The notes: generated by a model from the letters alone, not told the origin. Positions 50,781 through 60,713 are shown, counted from the stretch's first letter. The stretch: 64,000 nucleotides of DNA from Luteimicrobium album (GCF_030161555.1 NZ_BSUK01000001.1:4030001-4094000), one strand, 5' to 3'. A program made the numbers and translations.

Positions 50781-51403
50781 TGGGCCGCTTCCGCTCGGGC
50801 GCCGGGCTGCTCGGCGCGTACGTGCCGCGGGACTCGGTGGTCCACCGCGCCCCCGCGGGCCTCAAGCTCGCGGCACTCGCGGTCGTCTCGGTCGCCGTGC
50901 TGCTGGTGCGCTCCTGGTCGGGCGTCGGGGCGCTCGCGGTCCTCGTGCTCGCCGTCGCCGTCGCATCCCGGGTCGGGCCGCGCGCCCTGCTCGTGCAGCT
51001 CCGGCCGCTGGTCTGGCTCGTGCCCGCGGTGCTCGCGCTCCAGTGGTGGGCGCACGGCCCGGCGCGCGCGGCCGTGCTGAGCGCGCGGCTCGTGCTGCTC
51101 GTGGCGCTCGCGGCGCTCGTCGTGCTGACGACCCGCACGACCGAGGTGCTCACCGCGATCGAGCACGGCGCGCGGCCCCTGCGCGTCGTGGGCGTCCGGC
51201 CGGAGCGGGTCGCCCTCGTCCTCGCGCTCGCGATCCGGTCCGTACCGGTCCTCGCCGCGCTCGCCGACGACGTCCACGACGCCCAGCGCGCCCGCGGGCA
51301 CGAGCGGGACCTCCGGGCGTTCGCCGTGCCGCTCGTCGTCGGGACCCTGCGCCGGGCCGACGCGCTCGGCGACGCCCTGCGGGCGCGCGGCGTCGACGAC
51401 TGA
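50780..51403 (+). CDS. bioN: Biotin ECF transporter T component BioN
   Basis: EcfT-type membrane protein of 207 residues that couples the S component to the ATPase. About five hydrophobic segments; the two coupling-helix motifs are AQRARG and ALRARG near the C terminus, the Ala-Arg-Gly signature of the family. Third gene of the bioYMN operon; it ends 7 bp from the convergent PAP2 gene. Confidence 0.92.
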   Translation: MGRFRSGAGLLGAYVPRDSVVHRAPAGLKLAALAVVSVAVLLVRSWSGVGALAVLVLAVAVASRVGPRALLVQLRPLVWLVPAVLALQWWAHGPARAAVLSARLVLLVALAALVVLTTRTTEVLTAIEHGARPLRVVGVRPERVALVLALAIRSVPVLAALADDVHDAQRARGHERDLRAFAVPLVVGTLRRADALGDALRARGVDD

Positions 51404-51410
51404 CAGCCCC

Positions 51411-52127
51411 TCAGAGCGCTGGGGCCGGGCGATGCGGGACGAGCACGAGCACCCCGACCGCGAACCCCAGGGCGGCCCCGGAGACCACGTCCGTGACGAA
51501 GTGGTAGCCGAGGTACAGGCGGCTCAGCGCCACGAGCGCCGTGACCGCCACCGCGCCCGACGACGCCGCCCACCGCCACCGCGCGGACCTTCCCCGGGCG
51601 ACCCCGAGCAGGCAGACGAGGGCCGTCGTCAGGGTGGCCGCCGCCATCGTGTGACCGGACGGGAACGAGTGCGTGACCACCGCCCCAGGGACGGTCTGGG
51701 TCAGGTCGGGCGGGCGCGGGCGGGCGATCGCGGCCTTGAGCACCAGCGCCAGGACGGCCTGCACGGCCATCGCCGCGGCCAGCAGCACGGGTCGCCACCA
51801 CCGCGCCCCGCGCCACCACCACAGCGCGCAGCCCACGGCCACCGCGGCCGGCAGGACGACGGCGCCGAACAGGTCCGTGACCACCGTCAGGACACGTGTC
51901 GCGGCGGGCGTGCGGTGCGCTACGAACCAGGCGAGGACGGGCTCGTCGGCGTGCGCGAGCCCCGCGCCCGTCGCCACCTGCACGAGCACCGCGACGAAGA
52001 CCAGCACGGCCGCCGCCGACGACCACCAGGCCGTGCGCGCCGTCCGACGAGGCTCCCCATGCCCGCACCCTACGGGCGCCGAAAAGACCGTGCGCTGTGT
52101 CACACCCTGCTGGGAGGCTTGAGCCAT
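51411..52127 (-). CDS. PAP2-superfamily membrane phosphatase
   Basis: Integral membrane lipid phosphatase with about five to six hydrophobic segments. The three PAP2 motifs are complete: KAAIARPRPP, HSFPSGHTM and SRLYLGYHFVTDV. It may dephosphorylate phosphatidic acid or undecaprenyl pyrophosphate. The start is uncertain: an ATG at 52127 (MAQASQQG) gives 238 residues, a GTG at 52103 gives 230; neither has a good ribosome-binding site, and the frame stays open far upstream. Confidence 0.85.
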   Translation of the reverse strand: MAQASQQGVTQRTVFSAPVGCGHGEPRRTARTAWWSSAAAVLVFVAVLVQVATGAGLAHADEPVLAWFVAHRTPAATRVLTVVTDLFGAVVLPAAVAVGCALWWWRGARWWRPVLLAAAMAVQAVLALVLKAAIARPRPPDLTQTVPGAVVTHSFPSGHTMAAATLTTALVCLLGVARGRSARWRWAASSGAVAVTALVALSRLYLGYHFVTDVVSGAALGFAVGVLVLVPHRPAPAL

Positions 52128-52231
52128 CACCGCGGTGAGGTCCACGAGCACGTTGCGGACATCCGCAGCACGCGACCAGGTCTGATCAGCCCGGCCGGCT
52201 CGCACATCACACGCACAGCAGGGAGAACACG

Positions 52232-52374
52232 ATGCATCCCGAGATGATGTTCCGCGCCGCGGACATCGCCAGGAGAGAGAGCTCGAGGAGGCGACGCGAC
52301 GCCGAGAGGCCATGCGCTTCGTCACCTCGCGCGTCCCGGCACGCACCCGCGTGCCGCACCGCAGGGCCGCATGA
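52232..52374 (+). CDS. Small charged protein (47 residues), frameshifted
   Basis: Starts MHPEMMFRAADIAR after AGGGAG and, once one G is added near 52271-52273, continues ERELEEATRRREAMRFV to a stop at 52374. The N-terminal Met-His/Asn-Pro-Glu followed by a long charged helix is a pattern I know from short conserved actinobacterial proteins of unknown function. The uncorrected frame runs on for 106 codons with no such features. Confidence 0.5.
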
Positions 52375-52548
52375 CCCGCACCACCGGGGCCAACCGCCGG
52401 AGCAGAGCCGGCGACGGTCCCGTCGCAGCACGCACGACCCCGAGTGCCCCGTCGGCACCGGCCCACCCGGCCGGAGCGGCGGGGCACTCGTCCGTCCCGG
52501 CCCGGTGACGGACGGCACACCGTCGGCCGCGGCACGTACCCTGTGGTC

Positions 52549-53217
52549 GTGAGCACCCTGACGCCATCCCCCAGCCCCAGCACCGACCGGATCGTCTGGA
52601 TCGACTGCGAGATGACGGGCCTGTCGCTCACCGCGGACGCGCTGATCGAGGTCGCCGCGGTCGTCACGGACTCCGAGCTCCACGTGCTCGGCGACGGGAT
52701 CGACGTCCTCATCACCCCGCCAGCCGAGGCCCTCGAGCAGATGGGCGACTACGTGCGCACCATGCACACGTCGTCGGGCCTGCTCGACGAGCTCGCCGGC
52801 GGCACCACGATGGCCGACGCGCAGGCGCAGGTCCTCGACTACGTCCGCACCTGGGTCCCCGAGCCGAACAAGGCGCCCCTCGCCGGGAACTCCGTGGGGA
52901 CCGACAAGACGTTCCTCGACCGTGACATGCCCGAGCTCGTCGAGCACCTGCACTACCGGATCGTCGACGTGTCGTCGATCAAGGAGCTCGCCCGCCGCTG
53001 GTACCCGCGCGTGTACTTCCAGGCCCCCAAGAAGCAGGGTGGCCACCGGGCCCTCGCCGACATCCTCGAGTCGATCGACGAGCTGCGCTACTACCGCGAA
53101 GCGCTGTTCGTCCCGCAGCCGGGTCCCGACTCCAAGTCGGCCAAGGCCGTCGCGGCCCGCGTGCTCGCGGAGCCGTCGCGCGCCGGCTCGTCGACCGCCG
53201 CGGAGGCCGAGGCCTGA
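52549..53217 (+). CDS. orn: Oligoribonuclease
   Basis: 3'-5' exonuclease that degrades RNA fragments of 2-5 nt, including pGpG from c-di-GMP turnover; DEDDh family, 222 residues. Motif I is WIDCEMTGL, motif II in NSVGTDKTFLDRDM, motif III HRALADILESI with the catalytic His and Asp. A TACCCT box at 52537-52542 lies 6 nt before the GTG, so the mRNA is probably leaderless. Confidence 0.95.
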   Translation: MSTLTPSPSPSTDRIVWIDCEMTGLSLTADALIEVAAVVTDSELHVLGDGIDVLITPPAEALEQMGDYVRTMHTSSGLLDELAGGTTMADAQAQVLDYVRTWVPEPNKAPLAGNSVGTDKTFLDRDMPELVEHLHYRIVDVSSIKELARRWYPRVYFQAPKKQGGHRALADILESIDELRYYREALFVPQPGPDSKSAKAVAARVLAEPSRAGSSTAAEAEA

Positions 53218-53231
53218 CGGACCGGCGGACG

Positions 53232-53267
53232 ACGAAGGCCCGGGTCCGATCGGACCCGGGCCTTCGT
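53232..53267 (+). terminator. Terminator of orn
   Basis: A perfect 36-bp palindrome, so a stem of up to 16 bp, 15 nt after the orn stop and just before the opposing tRNA-His; followed by TCTGGGG. Confidence 0.85.
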
Positions 53268-53272
53268 TCTGG

Positions 53273-53345
53273 GGTGAGTAACGGGACTTGAACCCGCGAC
53301 CCCTGGACCACAACCAGGTGCTCTACCAGCTGAGCTATACCCACC
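53273..53345 (-). tRNA. tRNA-His (GUG)
   Basis: Acceptor GTGGGTA pairs with TACTCAC, anticodon loop TTGTGGT (GTG). The extra G-1 at 53345 opposite C73 is the identity element of tRNA-His. CCA is not encoded. Confidence 0.95.
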
Positions 53346-53464
53346 ATGCGGGGCGTGCTGCCACGAATCCCGCGGTTCGACCCCGGCGCTTGCCGCACCC
53401 GGGGCCGACGAAAAGTGTACCCGGTCGCCGGGGGTCTCCGTGACCACCCCGGCGACTGCGCGGC

Positions 53465-54403
53465 CTACGACACCCGGGCCCGGAGCGCCCGGAGCGCGAT
53501 GGCGTCGGCGAACCGGTCGAGCGCGTCACCGTCGTACGCGAGGAACAGCGACGGCTCCGTGAGCTCGAGCTCGATCAGCTGCGGCGCGCCGAGCGCGTCG
53601 GGCACAAGGTCGACCCGCGCGTAGAGGGGCTTGGCCGCGCTCGGCAGGACCTCCGCCGCGGCGGCCAGGGTCCGCTCCGCGACGGCGAGCTGCTCCGGCG
53701 TGGCGACAGCGCGGTCGATCTGCTCCTTGACGTACAAGGCGGCGTCATCGGCGTCGTACGGCCCGCTGAGGAGCGCGCGCTTGGAGATGGCGTGCGAGAA
53801 CCGGCCGTCGACGAAGACCAGGCCCGTCTCGCCGGTCGTGTCGACGGCCTGCTGGTAGGGCTGGATCATGACGTGCCGGCCCTGCCCGAGCAGCTCGAGC
53901 GCGTGCCGGATCCCGAGCCCGCGCTCCGTCGCGTCCCCCGACTCGTACCGCCCCGTGCCCTGCGCCCCGGCGCTGACGGTGGGCTTGATCACGAAGTCGC
54001 CGTGCGCCGGCATCCGGGTGTGCACGGCCCGGGCGCTGAGGTTCCGGTCCGGGTCGAGCCACACCGTCGGGATGGTGGGCACGCCGTGCTCCGCGAGCTC
54101 ACGCAGGTACGCCTTGTCGCTGTTCCAGGCGATGACGTCGGCCGGGTTGAGCAGGCTGGGCACCGTCCGCGCCCACGCGACGAACTCGTCCCGCCGCGGC
54201 GCGTAGTCCCAGGCGGAGCGGACGACGACGAGGTCGTACGACGCCCAGTCGACGTCCGGGTCGTCCCACACGGCCGGGGTGGCGGCCACGCGCCGGTCGG
54301 CGAGCGCGGCGATGAGGGGGACGTCGTCGTGGTCGAGGTCGGGAAGCTCCGCGCAGGTCACGAGCGCGGCACGAAGACGGCTGGGGGCGAAGTCGTCGGT
54401 CAC
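53465..54403 (-). CDS. RimK/DcsG-like ATP-grasp protein
   Basis: ATP-grasp ligase of 312 residues. The N-terminal pre-ATP-grasp region (LRAALVTCAELPDLDHDD, LVVVRSAWDYAPRRDEF) resembles the group that contains DcsG of cycloserine biosynthesis; the ATP-binding part has FVIKPTVSAGAQGTGRY, and the metal-binding end IELELTEPSLFL. Members join a carboxylate with an amine using ATP. No biosynthetic neighbours are present, so the product is unknown. Confidence 0.8.
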   Translation of the reverse strand: MTDDFAPSRLRAALVTCAELPDLDHDDVPLIAALADRRVAATPAVWDDPDVDWASYDLVVVRSAWDYAPRRDEFVAWARTVPSLLNPADVIAWNSDKAYLRELAEHGVPTIPTVWLDPDRNLSARAVHTRMPAHGDFVIKPTVSAGAQGTGRYESGDATERGLGIRHALELLGQGRHVMIQPYQQAVDTTGETGLVFVDGRFSHAISKRALLSGPYDADDAALYVKEQIDRAVATPEQLAVAERTLAAAAEVLPSAAKPLYARVDLVPDALGAPQLIELELTEPSLFLAYDGDALDRFADAIALRALRARVS

Positions 54404-54419
54404 ACCCCGAGCCTAGGCG

Positions 54420-55175
54420 TCAGCGGCGGGGCCTGCGCGCGTAGGCGAGGTCGTGCACGACGCGGCCCGCGGCGGTGCCCTTGCGCTCGAAACCCGTCAG
54501 CACGCGACCCTCGAAGCGCGGCGCCCACCCGTCCGGCCTCGTCTCACCGTGACGCACGAACCCGGGTGCAGCCTCGAGCAGATCGCGGACCTGCTCGGCG
54601 TACGGCTGCCAGTCGGAGGCGAACCGGAGCACGCCGCCGTCGACGAGGACGCGCGACGCGAGCGGGAGGAACGCCTCGTCGACGAGGCGCCGCTTGGTGT
54701 GCCGGGACTTGCGCCACGGGTCGGGGAAGAAGACCCAGAGCTCGTCGACGCTCGCCTCGGGCAGTGCGGACGCGAGCACCTCGGGCGCGTTGGCCTGGAC
54801 GAGGCGCAGGTTCTCGACGCCGGCCTCGGCGGCCTGCCGGGCGGTGTGCGCGAGACCCGGCTCGTACACCTCGACGGCGACGTAGCGAACACCCGGGTGC
54901 GCTGCGGCGGCCGCGACGACGGCATCGCCCTGCCCGGAGCCGATCTCGACGACGAGCGGCCCCGTACCGGGCGGCACGGCGCCGAGGTCGAGGACGAAAC
55001 TCGCCTCGACGGAGGTCGACGCCGCGGCACGCGGCACGTCGACGAGGTAACGACGCCGCTGCTCGTCCCAGAGCCGTTGCTGCGCGTCGCTCAGCCGACG
55101 GCTGCGGCGCACGAACGAGACCGGCACCGACCGGTAGGACGACGGCGCTCCGGTGGTGGTGGCGGGATCGGGCAC
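54420..55175 (-). CDS. trmB: tRNA (guanine46-N7)-methyltransferase
   Basis: Makes m7G46 in tRNA. A 251-residue class I methyltransferase with motif I VEIGSGQGD and the family signature FFPDPWRKSRHTKRR. A GTG at 55175 is chosen; TAGACT (55188-55183) stands 7 nt upstream, suggesting a leaderless mRNA. It is 17 bp from the ATP-grasp gene and divergent from the discoidin gene. Confidence 0.93.
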   Translation of the reverse strand: MPDPATTTGAPSSYRSVPVSFVRRSRRLSDAQQRLWDEQRRRYLVDVPRAAASTSVEASFVLDLGAVPPGTGPLVVEIGSGQGDAVVAAAAAHPGVRYVAVEVYEPGLAHTARQAAEAGVENLRLVQANAPEVLASALPEASVDELWVFFPDPWRKSRHTKRRLVDEAFLPLASRVLVDGGVLRFASDWQPYAEQVRDLLEAAPGFVRHGETRPDGWAPRFEGRVLTGFERKGTAAGRVVHDLAYARRPRR

Positions 55176-55213
55176 GGGCCCCAGTCTAGGTGGGCGGCCG
55201 TCGTCGTCCCGGA

Positions 55214-55243
55214 TTGACAGCGTTGCCATATGGGGTCGAGACT
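55214..55243 (+). promoter_or_regulatory. Promoter with LacI-type operator for the discoidin gene
   Basis: TTGACA (55214-55219) is a consensus -35 box; a GAGACT -10-like box follows at 55238-55243. The 14 bases at 55215-55228 fit the LacI/GalR operator pattern TGNNANCGNTNNCA at every fixed position and are symmetric in purine/pyrimidine order. The operator overlaps the -35 box, so repression by a carbohydrate-sensing LacI protein is expected. Confidence 0.6.
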
Positions 55244-55302
55244 GCCCTCGGACCCGCACCGCAGGCCCGCCTTTCCACCCGATTCCGAGGAAGCAATCGA
55301 GC

Positions 55303-58300
55303 ATGGAGACCATGTCGTCACCCCGGGGCCGGCGCGCCCGCGACCTCTTCCGGCGGGCCGTGGTCGGCGTCGCCGCCGCGGCCGTCGCGATCCCCGGCGC
55401 CGCCATCGCGCCGGCCGTCGCGGCCGGCGCCCCCGCGTCGGCGCAGCGCGCCGCCTACGACGCCCCCGACCCGATCGCGGCGCAGTACTACGCGGCGCTG
55501 CTGCGCCACACGCGGTGGGCAGAGACCGTCTGGGACTCGTCCGCCGGTGTCTTCAAGGCCGCCGACTTCGACTTCGACGTCGTCCTGGGCAACGCCGTCC
55601 TGCTGACGCACGGCGACTACGACGAGAAGCTCGCCGGCGTCTCCAAGGACGTCCTGCGCCAACAGACCGTCGCGACGATCGAGCACTACGCCGCGCTCAA
55701 CCGGCTCGTGAACCCGAAGGGGACGTGGGGCAAGCAGCTCTTCTGGGACTCGACGTTCGAGTCTTACTTCCTCGATGCGGGCCGCCTGCTCTGGGACGAC
55801 CTGGACGCGCAGACTCAGGCGAACCTCACGACCATCGCCGTCGGGCAGGCGAAGTACACGGCCGACCTCGACTACGGGCAGGACCCGCTCTCCGGGACCT
55901 GGACCGCGGACTGGCCCACGGGCAAGTACGACGGCGACACCGCGCAGGAGGAGTCCGGCGTCTACGGTCAGGCCCTCGCCCCGGGGCTCGCGTGGGCGCC
56001 CGACGACGCCGACGCCGGACGCTGGTCCACCCAGTTCGGCGACTGGCTGCGCAATGCCGCCGGCCAGCCGACCGCCGACGCCAACAACCCGGCCGTCGTC
56101 GCGGGCAAGCCGATCTCGAGCAACACGACCCACAACATCTACGACACGTACGTCGTCGACAACCACGGGTCGGTCGAGCCGCACTACCAGTCCGACATCT
56201 GGCGCTCGGGCGGGCGCAACGCGATCCAGTTCATCCTCAACGACCAGCCGCTGCCCGCGATCCTGACCCAGCAGCCGAACTCGGCCGAGCTGTGGCGCTC
56301 GCTCGAGCTGCTCATGTCCGACCAGGGCGAACCGTTCATGCCGATGAAGAACGACCGCGAGTTCCTCTACGGCCGCGACGTGCTCCCGGTGGCGTTCGTC
56401 GGCCAGGTGCTGCGCGACCCTGACGCGGTTCGTGCGGAGGCGAACCTCGCGGACGCCCTCGCCGACTACCAGGCGTACGCGCCGACCGACCGGCTCACGA
56501 AGTTCTCGGGCGAGCCGAAGTATGAGCCCGAGGCACGCGCCGAGATCGGCATCGCCTACCTCCTGCACGTGCACGCGGCGGAGTCCGCCGACGGCGTCGT
56601 CGAGCCGACCTCCGAGGCCGACTTCTTCTCGCACCTGGCCGGGGTGCGCGACTACGGCGACGAGGCGGGCCTCACCGTGCAACAGTCGGCGGACGCCTGG
56701 GCGGGCGCGTCGAGCCGCGCCGGCTACGTCAAGTTCCCGTGGGCACCGCAGCACGACAGCTGGCTCTTCTACGAGTCCGACACGACCCCGTTCCTCTACC
56801 CGCGGACCAGCACGCCCGTCGACGACCGGACCACGACGACCTACACGGCCCCGCGGGACGGGTTCGAGGGCACCGCGTCGATGTTCCGTCTCGGCGGCGG
56901 GTACGCGGGCCAGGTGACGCTCCCCACGGGCGGCGCCGCGTACGCGTCGAGCGGCGCGGGACGCGACGACGGGACGGTGACGGTCCGCAACCTCGACATG
57001 TCCGGCTACGACGGGCTCGACGGCTCCCGCACCTACACGACGGCGGAGGGCTCGACCACCGAGAGCCTGCCGGTCACGCGTCCCGCCGACCCCGCGGACG
57101 CCCAGGCGGCTCGTGTCGACGATCTCGCGCTCACCATGCCCGTGACGGCACGCTACGTGCGCATGCTCGGCGAGCAGGGCGACACTAAGTACGGGTACTC
57201 GCTGTACGCGCTGCACGTCTACGGCACCGACGGGTCCGCCACGGCCGACCTGGCCGCGGGCCGGCCCGCCACGGCCTCGAGCGAGGACGCCGCGAACGGC
57301 CGGACGGCGGTCCGCGTCACCGACGGCGACCCGGCGACCCGCTGGGCCGTGTCCACGGCCGAGCGCACCCGCGCGGACTCGTGGGTCCAGGTCGACCTCG
57401 GCACGGAGCAGACGGTCGGCGCGGTGCGGCTGGCCTGGGAGGCCGCCGCGGGCGCCCGCTACCTCGTGCAGACCTCGACCGACGGCGTCACGTGGACCAC
57501 CCGCACGGCCTACGGCGCCGCCAACCCGCTCGACACGAACGCCAAGCGCGTGGACTCGGTCGACCTCACGCCGTCGGGCGCGTCGTCGCCGGCACCCGTC
57601 GAAGCCCGGTACGTCCGGATGCAGGGTGTCCAGGGCGACGCGTCCTACGGCTACTCGCTGTACTCGTTCCGCGCATACACGCCGGCGGGCGTCGACGCCG
57701 CTGCGGGCCGTCCGGCCACCGCGTCCAGCGCGGCGTCGGGGAACCCCGCGAGCGCCGTCACGGACGCGAGCGCGACGACCCGGTGGGCCGTGTCGGTGGC
57801 CGACCGCTCCCGTGACGACTCGTGGCTCCAGGTCGACCTCGGCACGCCCACGCAGGTGGCGTCGGTCCAGCTCGCCTGGGAGGCGGCCGCGGGCAGGCAG
57901 TACCGGGTCCAGACGTCGCTCGACGGCACCACGTGGACGGATGCCGCGACCTTCCGGTACACCGGGGACCAGATCACCAGCACCCGGGGGAACTGGCTCG
58001 ACGTCGACGGCAAGGCGGGCTTCGTCGTCCGCGGGTCCGCCGCGCCGGTCACGGTGTCCCGCGAGGACGACGCGCACCACGTCGTGCGTCTCGCCGACTC
58101 GCCCGACGGCGCCACCTCGCCGTTCCTCGTGGAGATGCTCCCGGGCGACGCCTCCGCCACGAAGAGCGAGGCGGCGCTCCCTCAGCCGACGACGGGCGAC
58201 GCCGGGCTGCTCGCGAGCACCCTCGACGGCTACCTGTCCCTGTTCAACCTGACCGGTTCGGAGATCACCACGCAGGTCACGCTGCCCTACGGCGGCGGCG

Positions 58301-59264
58301 ACGTGTCGCTGTTCGAGGGGCGGCAGAAGCTCGGGGCAAGCTCGTCCACGCTCACCGTCACGGTGCCCGCGGGCACCGCCGGCGTCCTGGCACCGCGGTT
58401 CGAGGTCCCGGTCTCCGCGGCCCGCCGCGGGCTCGAGACCACCGTCGAGGACGGCCGGACGCTGACGGTGCAGGGCGGCTCCGCTGGGACGCTCAGCGTG
58501 AAGAACGTCGAGACCGGCGACCGCCGGACCGCCGTGGTCACGTCGCAGCGCCCGGCCACCGTCACCTTCGCCACGGCCTCACCGTTCCCGGTCCAGGACC
58601 TCGCGCTGAGCACGATCACCTTCCCGGGCTCCGTGCTGCCGGACGGGATGACCTCGCCTGCCCGCGCGGTGGACGGCGACCCCGCCACCTCCTGGACCCC
58701 CGGGCCGGACGGGAGGATGGTCGTCGACCTCGGTGCCGCGCGCGCCGTCGGCTCCGTGGTGCTCCAGTGGGACGGGACCAAGGTGCCCGCGTCCGTCGTC
58801 TCCGTGAGCGACGACGGGCTCACGTTCCACGACGTGGGCGGCACGTCGAAGGGTGCGCCGACCGGCGTCGTCCACGTGGGCGCCACCACCCGCTACGTCG
58901 CGGTGTCCACGCAGTGGAAGGACGGCGACGCCGACCTCGCCTCGCTGGCAGCCGTGCCGCCGGGCGCGGCCCAGGACCCCGTTCCCGCGCTCACCGTGGT
59001 GGCGCCCGACCGTACGGTCCAGGGCTTGCCCGAGCTCGTCGGCGTCCACGTGAGCTCGCGCGGCACGCTGCTCGGTGGGGCGGTCCGCGTGTCCGTCGAC
59101 GGCGCGCCCGTGCGCACGGCAACCCTGCTCCTGGGAACGACCGTGGTGGCGCTGCCCGCCACGCTGAGCGCGGGCCGGCACACGCTCGACGTCGCGTACC
59201 TCGGGGCTCCGCCACGTCCTCGGTGACGAGGAAGCAGGTCTTCACGGTCGTGAAGCGACGCTGA
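55303..59264 (+). CDS. Secreted multidomain discoidin (F5/8 type C) protein, frameshifted
   Basis: Restored length 1,320 residues. An Arg-rich signal peptide (GRRARDLFRR, a hydrophobic Ala-rich core, cleavage near APASA) is followed by a large helical domain, residues about 45-420, rich in Trp, Tyr and Asp, which looks like an alpha/alpha toroid of a polysaccharide lyase or glycosidase. The most conserved-looking part is IYDTYVVDNHGSVEPHYQSD near residue 280. A beta-rich part follows, then discoidin-like modules near 648-735, 796-885 and 1107-1190 (AAGRPATASS, WVQVDLGT) and a C-terminal Ig-like domain. The frame breaks at 59203-59206. The substrate is unknown; the LacI-type operator supports a carbohydrate role. 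Confidence 0.75.
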
Positions 59265-59288
59265 TACGCCCAGGCCCTGCAGGAACGG

Positions 59289-59321
59289 CGAAGGCCGCCC
59301 GCGACGCGCGGGCGGCCTTCG
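59289..59321 (+). terminator. Terminator of the discoidin gene
   Basis: Perfect 15-bp stem (59289-59303 with 59307-59321), 3-nt loop, 25 nt after the stop. Confidence 0.85.
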
Positions 59322-59333
59322 GCGTGTGGGTGG

Positions 59334-59409
<76 letters not shown>

Positions 59410-59462
59410 GCGAGAAGAAGAGTAGCAGCCTCCGGCCCTGACCCTGAAATCGGCTCCTCGGG

Positions 59463-59816
59463 CTACAGGTAGAGGCCGGTCCGTTCGCCGGCGGCGGGCT
59501 GCTCGAAGACGCCGTGCACGTCGCGCTCGCGCAACAGCACGTAGTCCTTGCCGGCCAGGTCGACCTCCGCACGCTCGTCCGGGTCGAACAGCACCCGGTC
59601 CCCCACCTCGACCCGGCGGACGTTCTCGCCGACCGCGACGACCCCGCCCCAGGCGAGCTTCTTGGGCCCGACGGCGGTCGCGGGGATCACGAGCCCCGCG
59701 GACGTCTGACGTTCGGCCGAGTCGGTTTCGGGGAGCACCAGGAGCCGGTCGTGCAGCATGCGGACGGGCAGGTGCGGCTGGCCGGGCGTCTCGGCGGCGG
59801 TGGGGGTCGTGCTCAC
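59463..59816 (-). CDS. GroES-like co-chaperonin protein
   Basis: A 117-residue protein of the GroES fold: [12 protein letters not shown] at the start, [10 protein letters not shown] for the mobile-loop region, [15 protein letters not shown] and [11 protein letters not shown] at the end. The start has an extra Thr/Pro-rich 18 residues. No groEL is adjacent, and the mobile loop ([11 protein letters not shown]) differs from the usual (E)xKTxxGIVLP form. It is a divergent second GroES rather than the housekeeping groES. The next gene, bcp, is divergent. Confidence 0.85.
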   Translation of the reverse strand: MSTTPTAAETPGQPHLPVRMLHDRLLVLPETDSAERQTSAGLVIPATAVGPKKLAWGGVVAVGENVRRVEVGDRVLFDPDERAEVDLAGKDYVLLRERDVHGVFEQPAAGERTGLYL

Positions 59817-60028
59817 GGGTCAACGCTACCGGCCGCGGTGGGACCGTCCGACGCCCGTCCGCACACCACGGCCCGCGGGGCTGTGCGTCGTCGTCGAGGA
59901 GCCGAGATCCGTTCGTCGGACCGGCCTCGGCGTACGGATCTCGGCTCCTCGGCGACCGACCGGTGCCGCCTCTGGCGCTCCGCTCGCCTAAAGTCACAAC
60001 GGACCCCACGACCCACCGGAGGAACCCG

Positions 60029-60508
60029 ATGACCGCGCACCGCCTCGCCGTCGGCGACGACGCACCCGACCTCACGCTGCCGACCGCGGACGGCGGCACG
60101 TACCGCCTCGCGGACCACCGGGGACGCAGGGTCGTCGTGTACTTCTACCCGGCGGCCGGGACGCCGGGCTGCACCAAGGAGGCGTGCGACTTCCGCGACT
60201 CGTTGGCCTCGCTCCAGGGCGCCGGCTATGACGTGGTGGGGGTCTCGCCCGACGACGCCGGCAAGCTCGCGAAGTTCGTCGCCGACGAGCAGCTCACGTT
60301 CCCGCTCGTGAGCGACACCGAGCACACGACGCTCGAGGCGTGGGGGGCGTGGGGCGAGAAGAAGAACTACGGCCGCACCTACACGGGCGTGATCCGGTCG
60401 ACGGTCGTCGTCGACGAGGACGGCAAGGTCGCGCTCGCCCAGTACAACGTGAAGGCGACGGGCCACGTCGCGAAGCTGCGCCGCGACCTCGGGATCGACG
60501 CGAGCTGA
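60029..60508 (+). CDS. bcp: Thioredoxin-dependent thiol peroxidase (Bcp/PrxQ)
   Basis: Peroxiredoxin of 159 residues that reduces peroxides. The peroxidatic Cys is in [17 protein letters not shown] (C near residue 47), and the resolving Cys five residues later makes the PrxQ pattern. ATG at 60029 with GGAGG upstream. It probably works with the thioredoxin encoded 200 bp downstream. Confidence 0.93.
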   Translation: MTAHRLAVGDDAPDLTLPTADGGTYRLADHRGRRVVVYFYPAAGTPGCTKEACDFRDSLASLQGAGYDVVGVSPDDAGKLAKFVADEQLTFPLVSDTEHTTLEAWGAWGEKKNYGRTYTGVIRSTVVVDEDGKVALAQYNVKATGHVAKLRRDLGIDAS

Positions 60509-60553
60509 CGGGGCAGCAGCCCGACACGGCGCCGAGTGGCGCACGCACGGACG

Positions 60554-60591
60554 ACGACGGCCGATCACCCGAACGGGTGACCGGCCGTCGT
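60554..60591 (+). terminator. Terminator of bcp
   Basis: 17-bp stem with one mismatch (60554-60570 with 60575-60591), loop GAAC, between bcp and tRNA-Leu. Confidence 0.8.
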
Positions 60592-60609
60592 GCGTAGACT
60601 GGCGCTCGC

Positions 60610-60692
60610 GCGCGAGTGGCGTAATCAGGCAGCCGCGCCGGATTTAGGTTCCGGTGCCTTCGGGCGTGCGGGTTCGAATCCCGCCTCGCGCA
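60610..60692 (+). tRNA. tRNA-Leu (UAG)
   Basis: Acceptor GCGCGAG pairs with CTCGCGC, anticodon loop TTTAGGT (TAG), a long variable arm (TGCCTTCGGGCG) of class II tRNA, T-loop GGTTCGAATCC. CCA is not encoded. Confidence 0.95.
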
Positions 60693-60713
60693 CCGGTGCT
60701 GCCGACAGCCGGC

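Noticed and set aside
52128-52715. Upstream extension of the PAP2 gene to 434 codons
   Set aside because: The extension is Arg/Ser-rich, crosses the promoter region of orn and the small protein, and has no family features.
55318-58080. A 920-codon open frame on the minus strand of the discoidin gene
   Set aside because: It is the shadow of a secreted protein gene with clear signal peptide and discoidin modules; the antisense product is low-complexity Arg/Val/Gly.
55303-59264. Naming the discoidin protein as a known glycoside hydrolase family
   Set aside because: I could not see catalytic motifs of a specific family; only the toroid-like helical pattern and discoidin modules are supported.
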